NCBI GenBank assembly: GCA_030180135.1
Contig: CM058233.1
Span: 107,797,994-107,861,993, forward strand
Reading direction: 5' to 3'
Length of the DNA: 64,000 nt
From: Orychophragmus violaceus
Taxonomy: Eukaryota > Streptophyta > Magnoliopsida > Brassicales > Brassicaceae
Positions 31,633 to 43,882 of this stretch are shown piece by piece (position 1 is the first letter of the stretch; each line of letters opens with the position of its first letter). The notes beneath the pieces were generated by a model. It worked only from the letters and a program-made list of their open reading frames with translations, did no database searches and was not told where the DNA came from. The position numbers and the translations under genes are program-made.

Positions 31633-34100
31633 ATATATGACTTCTTCTATTCATACGTTTTTATACATTTAATAGTTTTTTACATTTAATAGTTTTAAGC
31701 TAGGAATTTATTTAAACGTTATTTTTTGTTTGTTTATATGTTTGTTAAAAAGTATGTTTAGGATTTCTGTGATAATTTGTTTATCAATCATTTTGTTTTC
31801 AGTTTAGATTCTCAACTACTTGATACATTTCGTTGACCAACAAATAATAATTGTGGAAGTATTTTCGTTACCAACCTTATCGATATTGTTTTCGTTAGTG
31901 GAAGCATTTCAAATGTTTTATTTATTACGACATTGTTTCTTTTTTAATGCAATTGGATACATTTTTATGGAATAAAATAACGTGGGATGAGTCATTCATG
32001 GAAACTCCATAAAAATGTTACCATTTAACATGAATGAAAAACTAATGTAATTTCATTTATCCCAATAGAATATGTGGGAAATTTTGTGAATTGACTTAAA
32101 AGACACTCAACAATAAAAACTTTTGTGAATGGAAGGATAAAAATAAAGTTAACCAATTCCCTAATATTTTTTATATTTACATAATAATATTATTAATTTA
32201 AATAAATTTGTTCTCTATTATATTCCTTTAAACAATTATTATTTATGTTACTCAAATATTTTTCTACAGATAAAATATCCCATTTAATTTAATTCTTTAA
32301 AACCTTAACTACATTATCCCATTTATTAGTATTTCATTCTTCTTAATTTATATCAGTCATCTTATTTATCAAACTGATCAAAACCAGCTACAGCCTTCAA
32401 TAATAAGAATATAAATTGTTTTGAAATTGGTTAAAAAGGTATTTGAACCAATATAATAACCAGTCTTTTTGATCCACTGATAAGAATTTGAAAATTTTCA
32501 CAATTTTTATTCTTAAGCACATACTACTTAAGAGTAATTTAATTGCGGACAAGCTGGTATGCAATATTTGAAACAATTCATCAAGTTATTTATATATTGG
32601 TTTGGAATCACCAATATGGAGTAATGATTGTATATGTTTTGTCAATCTATAGACTTGATGCAGTTTTACCATGATTAGTAAAATACAGATCCGATTAAAC
32701 CTGATCTCGATTTGTTTCAAAGCCTAAATATCGGAGGAGGCAAGAAAAAAAAATCTTAGGAGATGATGTAGAATCTAAAAAATTTCAACCGATAATTACG
32801 GTCCGAACATTTCGAACCCTTCAACAAATCAAATCATCCAATCTAATTTAAAAGTCAATAGTTACATTAGTGATTAATTATTTTATGAGCAAGTTAAGAA
32901 CTCGGACGTTTCGTAACCTTCTAAATTATTATGATTTGCTTTTTGAAAAGTGATCACGAGAGATCATACTGTCTGCTAAATTATTAACTAACAAATGACA
33001 TTCGTTGCTTTGTTAATTACAACTTGCATTTTTTAATCCACTACTAATTGGGTTTAGAAGAATTGGGTCACAAACTTAAAATATATCAATATAGTTGTTT
33101 GATTGTGTTGATATAAGGATTTTATACTAAGGTTTAATTGTCGACTGTAAAGTAATAATATGATGTAGTGGTCAAGTTATGTCGTAGAATTAGATTAAAA
33201 TAAGTTTGTTTAACGACTAACGGTAAACCAATAATTATGTAATGCCTCGGCCGCCTTGGTCCGTAGGCTTAACGCCTTCATTTGATTTGTGGATCCACCT
33301 TTATCCGGCCGTCGGTGTTATTTTTGAAAGATTTTAAAGATTTTATTTACTGTTTCTGCAATCACCACATGTTTTATCTTTATTCATACGATACCGTGAT
33401 TCATTTTCCAGTAGATCACCCATCCTTTAACTACTCCAATTTAACTTTGGAGTTTCCTTTAGACAAGTGACCGAAAATATAAGTGCACTTTAATAACATA
33501 GACAACCAAATCAATTTATTTAAGTTTTTCGTATATATCACAAACTAGAATGTTACAAATTAAACTATAGATATTAATATTTTACACTAGCATATTTTTG
33601 TGTTCTTCCTAATATTTTTTATATAATGAGGATTTAGCGCGGTGGAAATCGCCATAAAAATGCATTATACAACCAATGGAGCTAAAAATGAGTCAATTTT
33701 CGAAATTAACGACTATTCAAAACTATAGATCTTTTGAAGAGTAATAACCTTGCATCAATTTTATAATTATACAGCAGTTATACTAATTATTTTAAATATT
33801 GAGCATAGGAGGTCTAACCTTTTTTGGATCAATTAAATAAATGTTTCATTACAGCTTTAATTAATTGTACGGAACAGAGAAAAGCCATAGAAGTAGGAAT
33901 CGTTTATTTGCGCATGCAGTCCATATACATAATGGTGACTTTAAGAATGATTAAGGGACGCCATATTTGGAAACAGCTCATTTTTTTGTAGTCTTTTTTT
34001 TTTTAATACAACTTGTACTTCCATTACCATATGCATGAGTCATTTTCTTTGCTTTATAGTAGTGTATTTTTTTTTATATAAACGTATGTTTGTAAATTAT
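31633..34100. other. Intergenic AT-rich DNA, nothing recognised
   Basis: About 2.5 kb with no supported gene. The 62-codon frame at 33,282-33,470 has no homology I know. The only GC-rich island is the short CCTCGGCCGCCTTGG near 33,245. Confidence 0.5.
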
Positions 34101-34606
34101 AAATGGGTAATTCTTTTTTTTTTTGGGTCAAACTTAAATGCTCATTCAAATCAAATAAAAGTTGTTACAGCAGTTTGGAATTCGAATTGCCTAAGAGACG
34201 ATTTTGCAATCTCATCAGCTTTCCTATTCTCAAGCCTAGGTACATAAGCAAATATGCACTTAGTGAAGAGTTTCGACATGAACACAATGTCTCTTACAAT
34301 GCCAAAGCATTATGGGGTGGGTTTAAGTGAGTTGATCGCTGCAATGATTGAGTATGAGTCTGATAATATTCTGATCTTTTGGTATCTCTTTCTCCTAGCA
34401 TCCGCCAAAGCTTCTCTAATCGCAAATGCTTCAGCCATCAATGGGGATGAAATATAACTTCTGTTTGCAGCCCCTTGTTCTTCATATATTTGATATGGCT
34501 TTGTGAATACCCATCCTGCTCCTGCAGATAGAGTATCATGCCTCCAAACTGCATCTGTGTTGCAAATGATATCGTCTAGTGCCACTGGTTAAATGGGTAG
34601 TTCTTT
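34101..34606 (-). mobile_element. 5'-truncated LINE with RNase H frame and target-site duplication
   Basis: Minus-strand insertion of about 474 bp. The poly(A) is seen as TTCTTTTTTTTTTTGGG on the plus strand; next to it the element strand reads AAGTTTGACCC. The repeat AAATGGGTAATTCTTT (34,101-34,116) recurs with one change at 34,591-34,606. The minus-strand frame 34,310-34,585 matches the RVT_3 RNase H domain of plant LINEs: WRHDTLSAGAGWVF, then PLMAEAFAIREALADARR and RILSDS. The frame then decays. Confidence 0.8.
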
Positions 34607-34839
34607 AAGTCATTTTCTCTGCTTTATACTATGTGTTGATATAAATTTATTTCGTATGATATAAATAAGTAGATACTTTTTTTAAAGTGAATTCATTATT
34701 TCTAGTGTTTAGCAGTTGACAAAAGAAGTCAGCGCTTTGTTGGTTGAGGAATGAATCAACCTTCACTAGGTATATACACTATTGGAATTCAGTGGTATTA
34801 AATAACCACCAAAAATTATTTAAGTTTTGATGTTTTGCT

Positions 34840-35360
34840 TTTTTTTTTGTCTTGAAATACTTTCATTAAAAAGTTAAAAGGTTGTAAGAGGAAGTGAGTC
34901 TATGGTCCTAGACCTTGTTGCTGCTTTTGTTAAGCTATCCACTATTCTGTTACAAGATCTTGGAATATATAAATGATTTTTTTTGCCATAAACGGTTGGG
35001 TAATAGATAGGATATCATCGCATATTGTCTTTGTTTTCTTTGGTAGTCTTCCGTTGTTCAAACCGAGGATGATGATGTTGAGTCTGAAGCTACTCTGATT
35101 TGGGTGAAATGCAGAGCCTTCGCTGCTAAAACCGCTTCTCTCACTGCCAATGCTTCTGCAACTAGTAGCGATTTAACAAACTTGACTGCCTTGGAGCCTC
35201 TTTGTAGTGTTGTTCCGTTGATATCTTTCATATGTCAATCCAATCGTGTTGTTTTGTCTTGTCCTGTCCATGCTGCATCAGTGAAGCACAATACCTCTCT
35301 TGGTTTGAGCGGCTCCATAACTTTGTTTCTCTCCTTCTTCTGTACCTGCTGTTTGTGTTT
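34840..35360 (-). mobile_element. LINE RNase H remnant
   Basis: The minus-strand translation of about 35,050-35,300 reads DAAWTGQDKTTRLDW, then LLVAEALAVREAVLAAKAL and RVASDS, again the RVT_3 domain of LINEs. A T-run at about 34,841-34,852 is the likely poly(A) end, beside TTTCAAGAC on the element strand. No convincing target-site duplication was seen, so the limits are approximate. It is a different family member from the one at 34,101. Confidence 0.7.
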
Positions 35361-36320
35361 TACTACAATAAATAATAATGATGAGAAACTTGTAGTTATA
35401 GTTACTGTGACTATATATATATAGGTGTTTTCTCGAATTTAATCTACTAAATTAGCTATTATTTACACAGATACAATTTTTATAAACATATTGGTGGCCT
35501 AATTTCCGTCACAAACACCATAAAATTAACATGAATGGTGACAAGTATATGCTGAACGGATCGACCAAATATGGATCTTATTGTTTTAAAATTTCCAGTC
35601 CTTAATATTAGAAACCAGTTTCTAAAACGAAAACGAAGGTAGAACAAATCTTATATTGTTCCGTACGTACATGATAAAGTACCCCACATTCTCTGACAAA
35701 CCCATGTTCAAGCATGCTCTTTCAAAAGCTTATGTATCATTCATATGATTTGACATATAATCTTCCTTCTTTTAGAACCCTAATTATCTATCTATCAAAT
35801 GAAATTTTAGCCTCGGAATATATATATATATATATATATATTTAATAATATTGTTTATAACAAATTTGAGTCCAAAGTTAAACACCTTTATTTCTGTTTA
35901 ATGCTTAAAATGTTCTGAGGCTCTGAAAATATCTATCTATATTTTGTTTGTTGGAGATTGTTGAAAATTACAAGTTGCACAAGAATCAATAAAAATAATG
36001 TGGAATTTAATTTCCATTATTAAACAAATAGAGGAATACTTTTTCTTGCATTAATCAACTTCTCTCACAGAATCAAGATCTGCGAGGAAAACATTACAAG
36101 CTTCTCATTTTTTACAGATCTAAACCCATAGAATCTCTATCTCATACAGGTTTCTGTTTTTTTTGTTAGACGAGTAAACTAACTCGTAAAAAAAACCCTA
36201 GATGGGCTTAAAAATAAAAGAAAAAAAAACTTAAAAAGAGAAGAGATGCTATTTTCTTGTAAAGAGAGCTTCTGCTTCTTCTTTAACCATCTACTTCTTC
36301 AAATGATTCACCTTAAAATA
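35361..36320. other. Intergenic DNA with (TA)n run; SAUR50 3' UTR
   Basis: A TA microsatellite lies at about 35,818-35,842. The 200-300 bp before 36,321 probably carry the 3' UTR of the minus-strand SAUR50. Confidence 0.5.
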
Positions 36321-36644
36321 TCATCGGATCATGGAGGTTAGGTTTTGGAAGACGAGTTCATCACAAGGAATGGTGAGACCCATGTCATGGTCGAATCCAA
36401 ACTCTTCCTCAGCTCGTCTTAAGAGAGATTGGAACTCAGGGTGAGTCAAGAAAGAGATTGGGACAATGTATCTGCTTCTGTTCTCTCCTACATAGACAGG
36501 AAAGTGTCCCTTTGGTACGTCTAGTGGGAGGAAATCTTCATCGTACCCTCCTCCATTCTTCTTTCCTAAGCTCGAGCATCTCTTTAGAATCTGCTTCAGC
36601 ATTGCTGTCTGAGTTAGTTTTGAAGATTTCTTCATTATAGCCAT
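36321..36644 (-). CDS. SAUR50: SAUR family protein, SAUR50 type
   Basis: SAUR protein of 107 residues with start MAIMKKSSKLTQTAMLKQIL at 36,644; the frame is open further upstream through the CT repeat but without an ATG in good context. The SAUR core reads VPKGHFPVYVGENRSRYIVP, then LTHPEFQSLLRRAEEEFGF and GLTIPCDELVFQNL. Length matches Arabidopsis At4g34760, which holds the same place in the block; that family member is linked to auxin- and light-dependent growth. It is transcribed away from its plus-strand neighbours. A long CT repeat begins about 50 nt upstream of the ATG on the gene strand. Confidence 0.95.
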   Translation of the reverse strand: MAIMKKSSKLTQTAMLKQILKRCSSLGKKNGGGYDEDFLPLDVPKGHFPVYVGENRSRYIVPISFLTHPEFQSLLRRAEEEFGFDHDMGLTIPCDELVFQNLTSMIR

Positions 36645-36690
36645 TTGTTTTTGGGTTCTTGAAAGAGAAAAGCTTTTGGTTGTGTTTGGA

Positions 36691-36692
<2 letters not shown>

Positions 36693-36759
<67 letters not shown>
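36693..36759 (-). repeat. (GA)33 microsatellite, (TC)33 in the SAUR50 leader
   Basis: 67 bp of uninterrupted GA dinucleotides on the plus strand, starting 49 bp before the SAUR50 ATG. With a TATA-like TATAAATATATAC on the minus strand at 36,801-36,813, the repeat should lie in the transcribed 5' leader. Confidence 0.9.
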
Positions 36760-36761
<2 letters not shown>

Positions 36762-36800
36762 ATGGAGAAGGAGATGGGTGGTTATTGAGGAGTTGAGGAT

Positions 36801-36813
36801 GTATATATTTATA
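36801..36813 (-). promoter_or_regulatory. Putative SAUR50 TATA box
   Basis: The minus strand reads TATAAATATATAC about 160 bp upstream of the ATG, a reasonable distance for a start site just above the CT repeat. Confidence 0.5.
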
Positions 36814-37369
36814 AATAAAGATTTTTGTGTCTGTACATATTTGTGTGGGTAGAGAGAGAGAAGGACATGAAGACATGTGCATATGTGCATATGTGTGGAG
36901 GGAGAAGGTGGGAGCCAAAATGGCAAAGGCCAGCTGAGGAGTTAATTTCATTGTTGGTCCTCTCTGTGACATTGTGGCCCCTTCTGATCTCCTGGTCCTT
37001 ACCAAGATGCACCATAAAGATTATATCCTTTTTATTTCATACTTCATTTTCTTGGTTTAAATATTCACTCTAAACTCAATGCTCTGCTTAGACGTGACAA
37101 CCACTATTCTAAATTGTTACTTTCATCTAGAGAGTGAATATATATATATACTAGCTAAACTGGATCGGTTCACCAGAATGTCCAGATTTATCATAGTATT
37201 ACTGTTAACCTTTAATAATACTATTTAACATTTGCATCATATTTCTTATTAAATTAACATACCAATAACTAAGGATATATAAAGCTTCACAACTCTAACT
37301 ATTGTTTTTCTTCAGGAAGTTCGGTTTCATTGGACCATAATTTTGTTTCTGAAGTATGTTAGTTGCAGA

Positions 37370-37758
37370 TAGGGGCGGAGCTGACGTAGCGGAAGCTATA
37401 GGCGGCGGAAAAAATGGGGGTTTTCTACTTTATATTATAACAAAATAATTATTTTTTAAAGTCAAATGATTTCAAATATCCAAAATAACATTAAAACAAT
37501 TTTTTCGAGATAAAAAAACTGATAATAAACAATTGATTTATAAATGGGGGCCTTATACTTTGGTCCATTTATTTCTTTTGTTGTTGTGGTTTTTTAGGTT
37601 TTTTTATAACATATACTCAGATCTGTTTTTAAGTTGGTTATGCTCTATTTTTGAACTTATCAAGTTGTTTTTATCTCTACAATTACCGCAAACGGATTTT
37701 TTTTAAAAAACGGGAGCCCTAGACCATTGTTTCAAATGTTTTTGCTCAGCTCCGCCAC
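37370..37758. mobile_element. hAT-type MITE (AGGGGCGGAGCTGA ends)
   Basis: The left end AGGGGCGGAGCTGACG and the right end GCTCAGCTCCGCCAC form a terminal inverted repeat of about 13 bp with one or two mismatches. TGCAGA is found on both sides as part of a decayed target duplication. The roughly 390 bp interior is non-coding. Confidence 0.65.
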
Positions 37759-38602
37759 TGCAGACTTGCAGTGGCCAATGGAACTCTAATTTGTGCTTAC
37801 GATCTTCGAATGGCTAGGTAACGATACCACCACTATTATATTTTTACACATCAATATATATTTGATATATCTACATAATTATAATATTTTACGATGATAG
37901 ACATATAGTATCATATTTGCTCTGGGGAAAGCAAATGAGACTGAGAAGGTTGTTCTTGGGAATAAACATACGCACAAAGTTAGAAAACATTTTCATTACA
38001 AGAACCAGAAAAGTATTCATAAGAATATTGTTACATAAAATTATTCACATGTACTATTGTAATGTAATACTAACAAAAAAAAAAATCATGTGAAATGTAT
38101 GATATGTAACATGTTAGATTCAAAATTAGACATTGCAAAGAAGTATCACGTATACGTAGTGTGTTACGTGATATGTATAACTTGCAATATGCCGATATAT
38201 ATATAGAGTCTAACCGGTTATATTGTTGCCACTTATGATAAATTTTCACTCTTTGATTATCACAATATGATTAACTTGCAGCTATTTACTCTTTCTTTGT
38301 TAGAAATAAGCTAAAAAGGTTGAAGTCTTTAAACAGTTATAAACTGTTAACTATATAGTTGTTAAACAATTAACAACTGTTATAGTTGCTATATATAGCT
38401 AAACCACCTCACTTATATATACGAATAGAAAGTACATATTAGTGACTGACTACCCAAGTGAATACACATTTTATATATTAGGCAATATTTTGAGCTGGTT
38501 TCTTAAAAAGGAATAGTAACATGAAAGAAAAAAAAAAAAGATTCTCCTTCCAAAAGTTTGCATTAAAAATATGTAGTTCTGAATAATAGAAATATATATA
38601 TA
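37759..38602. other. Intergenic DNA, nothing recognised
   Basis: AT-rich, with some inverted short repeats around AACTGTTAACTATATAG near 38,340. No gene seen. Confidence 0.5.
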
Positions 38603-38840
38603 GGGTCCGATTGGTGACCAAAAGCGGAACGGTAAGATTAGCGGTTAACGGAAGTGGTAAGCGGTTGAATAGTGCAAAGCTGTAAGCGAAAACTGTAAAC
38701 GAAAGCTGTTAGAAAAAACGGTAAAAAAAAAAAGCTGAGAGTAACCATTTTTACTGTAGCTTTGATAACGTTTTCGTGATTGGTAACAAGCAAAGCGGTA
38801 AACCTCTAACGCTTTTATTTTAATGTCACCAATCAGACTC
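38603..38840. mobile_element. MITE with GGTCCGATTGGTGAC ends
   Basis: 238 bp with the left end GGGTCCGATTGGTGAC and the right end GTCACCAATCAGACTC, which pair over about 15 bp. The interior is a chain of AGCGGTAA/GCTGTTAG-like motifs in both orientations, giving strong self-complementarity. Related copies lie at 30,857-31,075 and 47,277 to about 47,500. Confidence 0.7.
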
Positions 38841-39280
38841 ATAGTGTCTTATCTCTCGTGGGAGGTGTCATTGAAGAGCGTAACTCACGGACTTTGGAAT
38901 GAGGGCACTGTACTGAAGAGTACAAAGCTGGAGGAGAGTGCTCTTGGAGTCTTGTTAAATGTGGTTCGAGAGAGTGTGCCTGTGACACTTTCAAACAAAA
39001 TTATATATTTTTTCCTTTTCTTTGCAGACACCCATGTGCATCTTTCATTGTAGTACTATATTTTTTTTTTCCTTCTCTTTTATTATTATTATTTGTTATA
39101 AAAATCTTCTCTTTATTAAATTATGTGTTTCTGATCGTTTTTCTTTTCCAACGGTTCGGTTGCAGTTAATCCCCAGCCTTCCACTTTTTCGTTTTCTTTT
39201 ATATAAATAAAAACCTTTTAGACTACTCTGAATTCTGAAAAACGAGTCTTGGTATTTACAACAAGAAAAAAAACTATTTA

Positions 39281-40489
39281 GAGCATCTCCAACCCCACAC
39301 TATTTTCTACACTAAACTCTATTTTAGAGTAAATTCTTCTCCAACCCTACACTATATCTCACACTAAAATAGTGTAAACCTATTTTTTACACTATTTTTA
39401 GTGTAAACCTATTTCTTACTCTATTTTAGTGTTAAACTTTTTTATTTATACAATAGTCCTTTAACTTTTAATTTTTTTATTTATATCTAATTAACAATAA
39501 ATTTAATAATTACTTACTATAAAATTATTATTAAATTATTAAAAATACTAAAATATAAAAATACCAAAACTTAAAATAAACAACATGAAAAATACTCAAA
39601 ACTTAAGATAAACAACACAAATAAATATAACACACCAAAATTATAATTTAAAAATCCGGTAAGTCGTTTCCGGGTCCTCCAAAATCGCTAAAGTATTTTC
39701 CGAACGAGGTAGATGAAGGATCTCTCTGTTGATTTCGTTGTTGATCATTCCGCTTTTGTAGGTAGATGAAGGATCATTCCGTGTTTGTTTGGATTGAATA
39801 TATTCCCGAATATTTGGATTTTTTATGGAATTCAAATCACAAAATAAAATTTTGTTTTCCTTCTTGAGCTCTTTCAAAACATAATTCCTATTTTGAATAT
39901 CCAAATGATATTGTCTTTGAGCACTTGTATTCTTTAATTGCTCCAAAAATTGCTTCCTTCTTCTAAGGTGTTGATAACCGCGGTTGTTTGATCAGCAAGT
40001 TTTCTTTTTATTTTAGATTTTTTTATCCCACGTGGTCGTGGAGACGATGCCCCGCCAATAGTCTCATCGTTGACATCTAAGTTTTGAGTAAATGAAGATA
40101 AAGAAGCTCATTTTTCACTTCAAAATGCTTTAGTCGATCATTTGTTGAAAAAAATATAGTAATGGTGATATTTAAACCAAAATCTATTAAGTTTTATTAT
40201 TTTCATATGATGTAATGTTTTTTTATTGAATAAATGTTTAATTTAAATAATTTTATATATAGAAGTTTTAATATTATAAGTTATGGTAATTTTGCAAAGA
40301 ATAAATAAATGGGGTTGAATTGTAAATTTTATAAATAAAAAGTATTAACAGTAAACAAAAAGATGGAATATACTTAGAATATTCTATTTTAGTGTAAAAA
40401 ATAGAGTTGTACATTGGAGAGAAATCCAACTCTATTTTAGTGTTACACTATTTTAGTGTAAAATATAGTGTTTTACATTGGAGATGGTC
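39281..40489. mobile_element. PIF/Harbinger-type element with ORF remnant
   Basis: 1,209 bp with ends GAGCATCTCCAAC and TTGGAGATGGTC and a TTA duplication at 39,278-39,280 and 40,490-40,492. The subterminal regions carry repeated CTATTTTAGTGTA motifs in both directions. The minus-strand frame at about 39,641-39,946 (ELKKENKILFCDLNSIKNPN..) resembles the C-terminal part of the NAM-associated/Myb-like proteins of crucifer Harbinger-type elements. No DDE transposase is present, so the element is defective. Confidence 0.75.
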
Positions 40490-42528
40490 TTAGGACACAC
40501 AAAAAGATGAAAGTAGGTCAGCGTTGAAGTGAGTTCACTTCACAGCTTGATGGCCGAGCTGTCTCAAGTACTATTTTGCAAAAGGAACTTGATTTGATTT
40601 TGAGTTTTTTCTATGAGAGAGTTCACTGGTATTGTTTCGATTTGGATCCTAGTTTCGATTCTTGAAAATCGGTTAAAACAAGTAAAGAAATGATGCATAT
40701 AATGTTGTTGCTAAACATGTAAATATCTTTAAGAAATGAAGTTTTAAAATTTTACAACAGGTTTATGATTAGCTCTAACCCGTTGTATGCATACAAATTT
40801 ATAATACTTATTTTTAATGTGAAAGATATGTCAGTCTTCAATCACTACAAATTCACTTTGATCAAAACAAGAATTTAGAGAGAAATAATTGCTCTACACC
40901 AATGAGTTCAACGTTCAAGCAACATAGTGAAAAGTCCTAGTTAGAAAACGAAAATTTCTAAAAGACTCTTAATTATAACACTTGGGGTCATTCAACAGAA
41001 TAACCTTTCATAGGATTTCTCACATAGTCAACGAGAGATTTAAGTTAGACAATAACTATAATAATGAATAGATGGTATGATGTAGAAAACAAAAGTAATA
41101 TATATATATATGTGGAAGATATATTATATATAAACTTTTATTTATATTTAACATAAGCTAATTGTTTTGTTTGAAAAACAAAATGAGTAGTTGGGAAGTA
41201 TATCGCAAACTTTCAACCGATTTTTATCAAATTACTTTAATCTAAATTCCATGAATAGAAGTTGAACAAAGAAAATTCGACGAGAAACTATTCCCACCTG
41301 ATATATGAGAAAAGCTTTGTGGCTTTTGTTTGTCCACTTTTCTTCGAATCAAGGTAAACGCTGATGATACTTCCAACAGATGACTCATCTTCCTAGATGA
41401 TACTGTTCGAAAGAGTAATCTGAAATACTTGTTTAATAAATCTCGTAGATATCGATCTATGGTTAATATCATATTATAAGACCTTCACACTGTTAAATAA
41501 AAGAAAATCTTATTCTATGCAGGACACTTTTCTACCCGTTTCCCGATATATACATCTTTGACTGAAATATAAAACAAAAAATGAAAAAATATTGCCAATT
41601 TCAATTTGCATGACAGAATAATTAAATAACTAATTTTAGGATATCGAATAGTAACAAAATTTAGGATATTTCTTATATATAATTCTAGTTTTTTACTTTA
41701 AAATAGAATCACTTTAAAATAGATTTGAGTACTATTTTAATTTTGTTTTCTTTGGAATAAAAATAGAATCATGAACTAAATATAGAATGATAAATATAAT
41801 TATTTTATATTTAGAGTAATCTTATTTTTTATTCTATTTTTAAGTTGAGAATGCAATATCATTAGAGAAAATTACTCCAAAATAGAGTTTAGAACGAAAA
41901 ATGAAGTAAAATTGAAGATGATCTTAAAACTTCATCATTCTAAAAACTTAATTTATATTTATCTCGTTGGAATATTAAATTTTAAGTATAGTTTGGATAT
42001 ACAGGAAAGAAAAATATGCACGGGAAAGAGAATATGAAACCTAAATCTTACCCAAAAATACGTGTAATATTCTGACACATTGCTGTGTGCTACGCTCCCG
42101 TTCAATAAATTTTCCCACATTACTCTAAAAAATCGAAAATTGCTGATATTAAGATGTTACCGACAAAATATGATTACGTTCGATGGCCTCAACAGCTTTT
42201 GGGGTTGGACTCAAGACGTCAGTGAGCTATTTTAGTCTTCAAAAGTTAGCTTCTTTGGTTAGAAGATGAGACGTTGATTTCAACTATAATATCAATTTTA
42301 CATATTACTGTACTTATACGGCAATTAAGTGAAAAAGAACAAAATTCCACAGAGCAGATTCTCCATAATCGACGGGATTGGTTTAGTCACAAAAGTTAGA
42401 AAGTTGGATTGTCTTAATCTAAAATTGATTAGTATTAAAGCAAAACACATGGTTTTGTCATAAACAATCCCATATGCAATGTCTTGGGAGCTACGACTCA
42501 TGCGTTTAGGAGCCACCTATGTCTCTTA
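40490..42528. other. Intergenic AT-rich DNA
   Basis: About 2 kb without a supported gene. Repeated AAAATAGA and ACTTTAAAATAGA motifs at 41,690-41,900 resemble decayed Harbinger MITE interior. The 76-codon frame at 41,242-41,472 matches nothing known to me. Confidence 0.5.
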
Positions 42529-43043
42529 GAGCATCTCCAACCCACTTCTATATTTGCCTGTAAACTCTATTTTAGAGGCAAATCTACTCCAACCCACCTC
42601 TATTTTCACCTCTAAAATAGAGATCTCTATTTTTTCCTCTATATATAGAGTAACTCTATTTTTTCCTCTATAAATAGAGGTGAACTTTTAGTTTACAAAT
42701 CAGTCCATTAACTTTTAAATATTTTTATTTATGACCAAAATAATTAAATATTAATATTTTAATGACTAACAATATAAAACTAATAAATTATAAATTATAA
42801 TATTTTAATAACTAATATATAATTTAAATAATATTATAATTTTATGATTATAAAAATAAAATAAATGAGCTAAATTGTAACTTTTATAAATTAAAAGTAA
42901 TATTAGTAAAATAAAAAAGAATATTAGAGAGAATATTCCTTTTTAGAGGAAAATATAGAAGAATACATTGGAGCAAAACCCACCTCTATTATAGAGTTCC
43001 TCTATTTTAGAGATAAAAATAGAGGAATACATTGGAGATGGTC
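42529..43043. mobile_element. PIF/Harbinger-type MITE
   Basis: 515 bp element with the same ends as the one at 39,281 (GAGCATCTCCAACCC ... ATTGGAGATGGTC) and a TTA duplication at 42,526-42,528 and 43,044-43,046. Subterminal CTCTATTTTAGAG repeats; no coding sequence. Confidence 0.8.
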
Positions 43044-43530
43044 TTAGGTCCTAATCATATTTTTCCTTAACGACTCTTAATTAGTAGTATATAAATATTT
43101 AAACCTTTTTTAGTAAATGGCGATATCAAATTTTTGTGTAGAAAATTATATTAGACATTATATCTTGATCAATTTTTTTTTTTTACCTTTTCAATGCATA
43201 ATGCCATGTTCGAAATATCGGTCCTGACAGCTGATATGCACTGGAGTTGCGTTTGACGGCACCGAACTGCCGCAATTTGGGTTAGTCGGATCAATAAATC
43301 GGATCTATAAATCTTGTTTTTCGGTTTTAAAACTTAGAAATTGTTACTTAATATTGGATTTGAAGTTTTTGTCTGAAATAGATAAGTAAAACGCAAAAAA
43401 ACAATCTAAATTGTGAGAAACACGTTCATGGCGACTAGAATTAGGTTTTTCAGATGTGCAGTTCGAAGAAAAAATTATGAAATTACAAAAAATATCATTT
43501 ATTAATGAAAAAAGAAATAGACGTTGAAAA

Positions 43531-43590
43531 GATTCGAACTTGGGGTGTTGGCAAAAGCAATTGGGCTTCTACCGATGAGCTATTGATAAC
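43531..43590 (-). other. tRNA-like Pol III A/B-box module
   Basis: On the minus strand TAGCTCATCGGTAGA (A-box-like) is followed after about 30 nt by AAGTTCGAATC (B-box-like). The stems needed for a cloverleaf are not convincing, so this is not a tRNA gene; it resembles the tRNA-derived part of a SINE or a tRNA-like insert in a transposon. Confidence 0.45.
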
Positions 43591-43615
43591 TTATGTTCAT
43601 AATCTCTACAAATAT

Positions 43616-43882
43616 ATATTTCTTCTGTTTTAAATTACTTGACGTTTTAGACATTTTGTTTTGTTTCAAATTAGATGACGTTTTCGATTTTCAATGTAAA
43701 ACTTATTAACTTTTTAAATTTTATGACTATTTGTAGTCTGCAGTTTGTTTTATCATTGGTTGAATTGTGTTTAGGTGGATAATTAATGATATTTTTGTTT
43801 AGAAAAAATAAAAATTAAATGTTTTCTTAATTTGTGTGCTTGAACCTAAAACGACAAATAATAAAAAACGGAGAGAGTATTA
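43616..43882. mobile_element. MITE with CTTCTGTTTTAAAT / AACGGAGAGAGTAT ends
   Basis: About 265 bp of AT-rich DNA between TTCTTCTGTTTTAAATTA and AAAAAACGGAGAGAGTATTA, the common plant CTCCGTTTT-type ends. Non-coding. Limits approximate. Confidence 0.55.

Noticed and set aside
36693..36926. N-terminal extension of SAUR50 through the (CT)n repeat (SLSLSL)
   Set aside because: It would add a Ser-Leu repeat not seen in the family; the ATG at 36,644 gives the normal 107 residues.
43531..43590. tRNA gene on the minus strand
   Set aside because: A/B boxes are present but no acceptor or anticodon stem can be formed convincingly.
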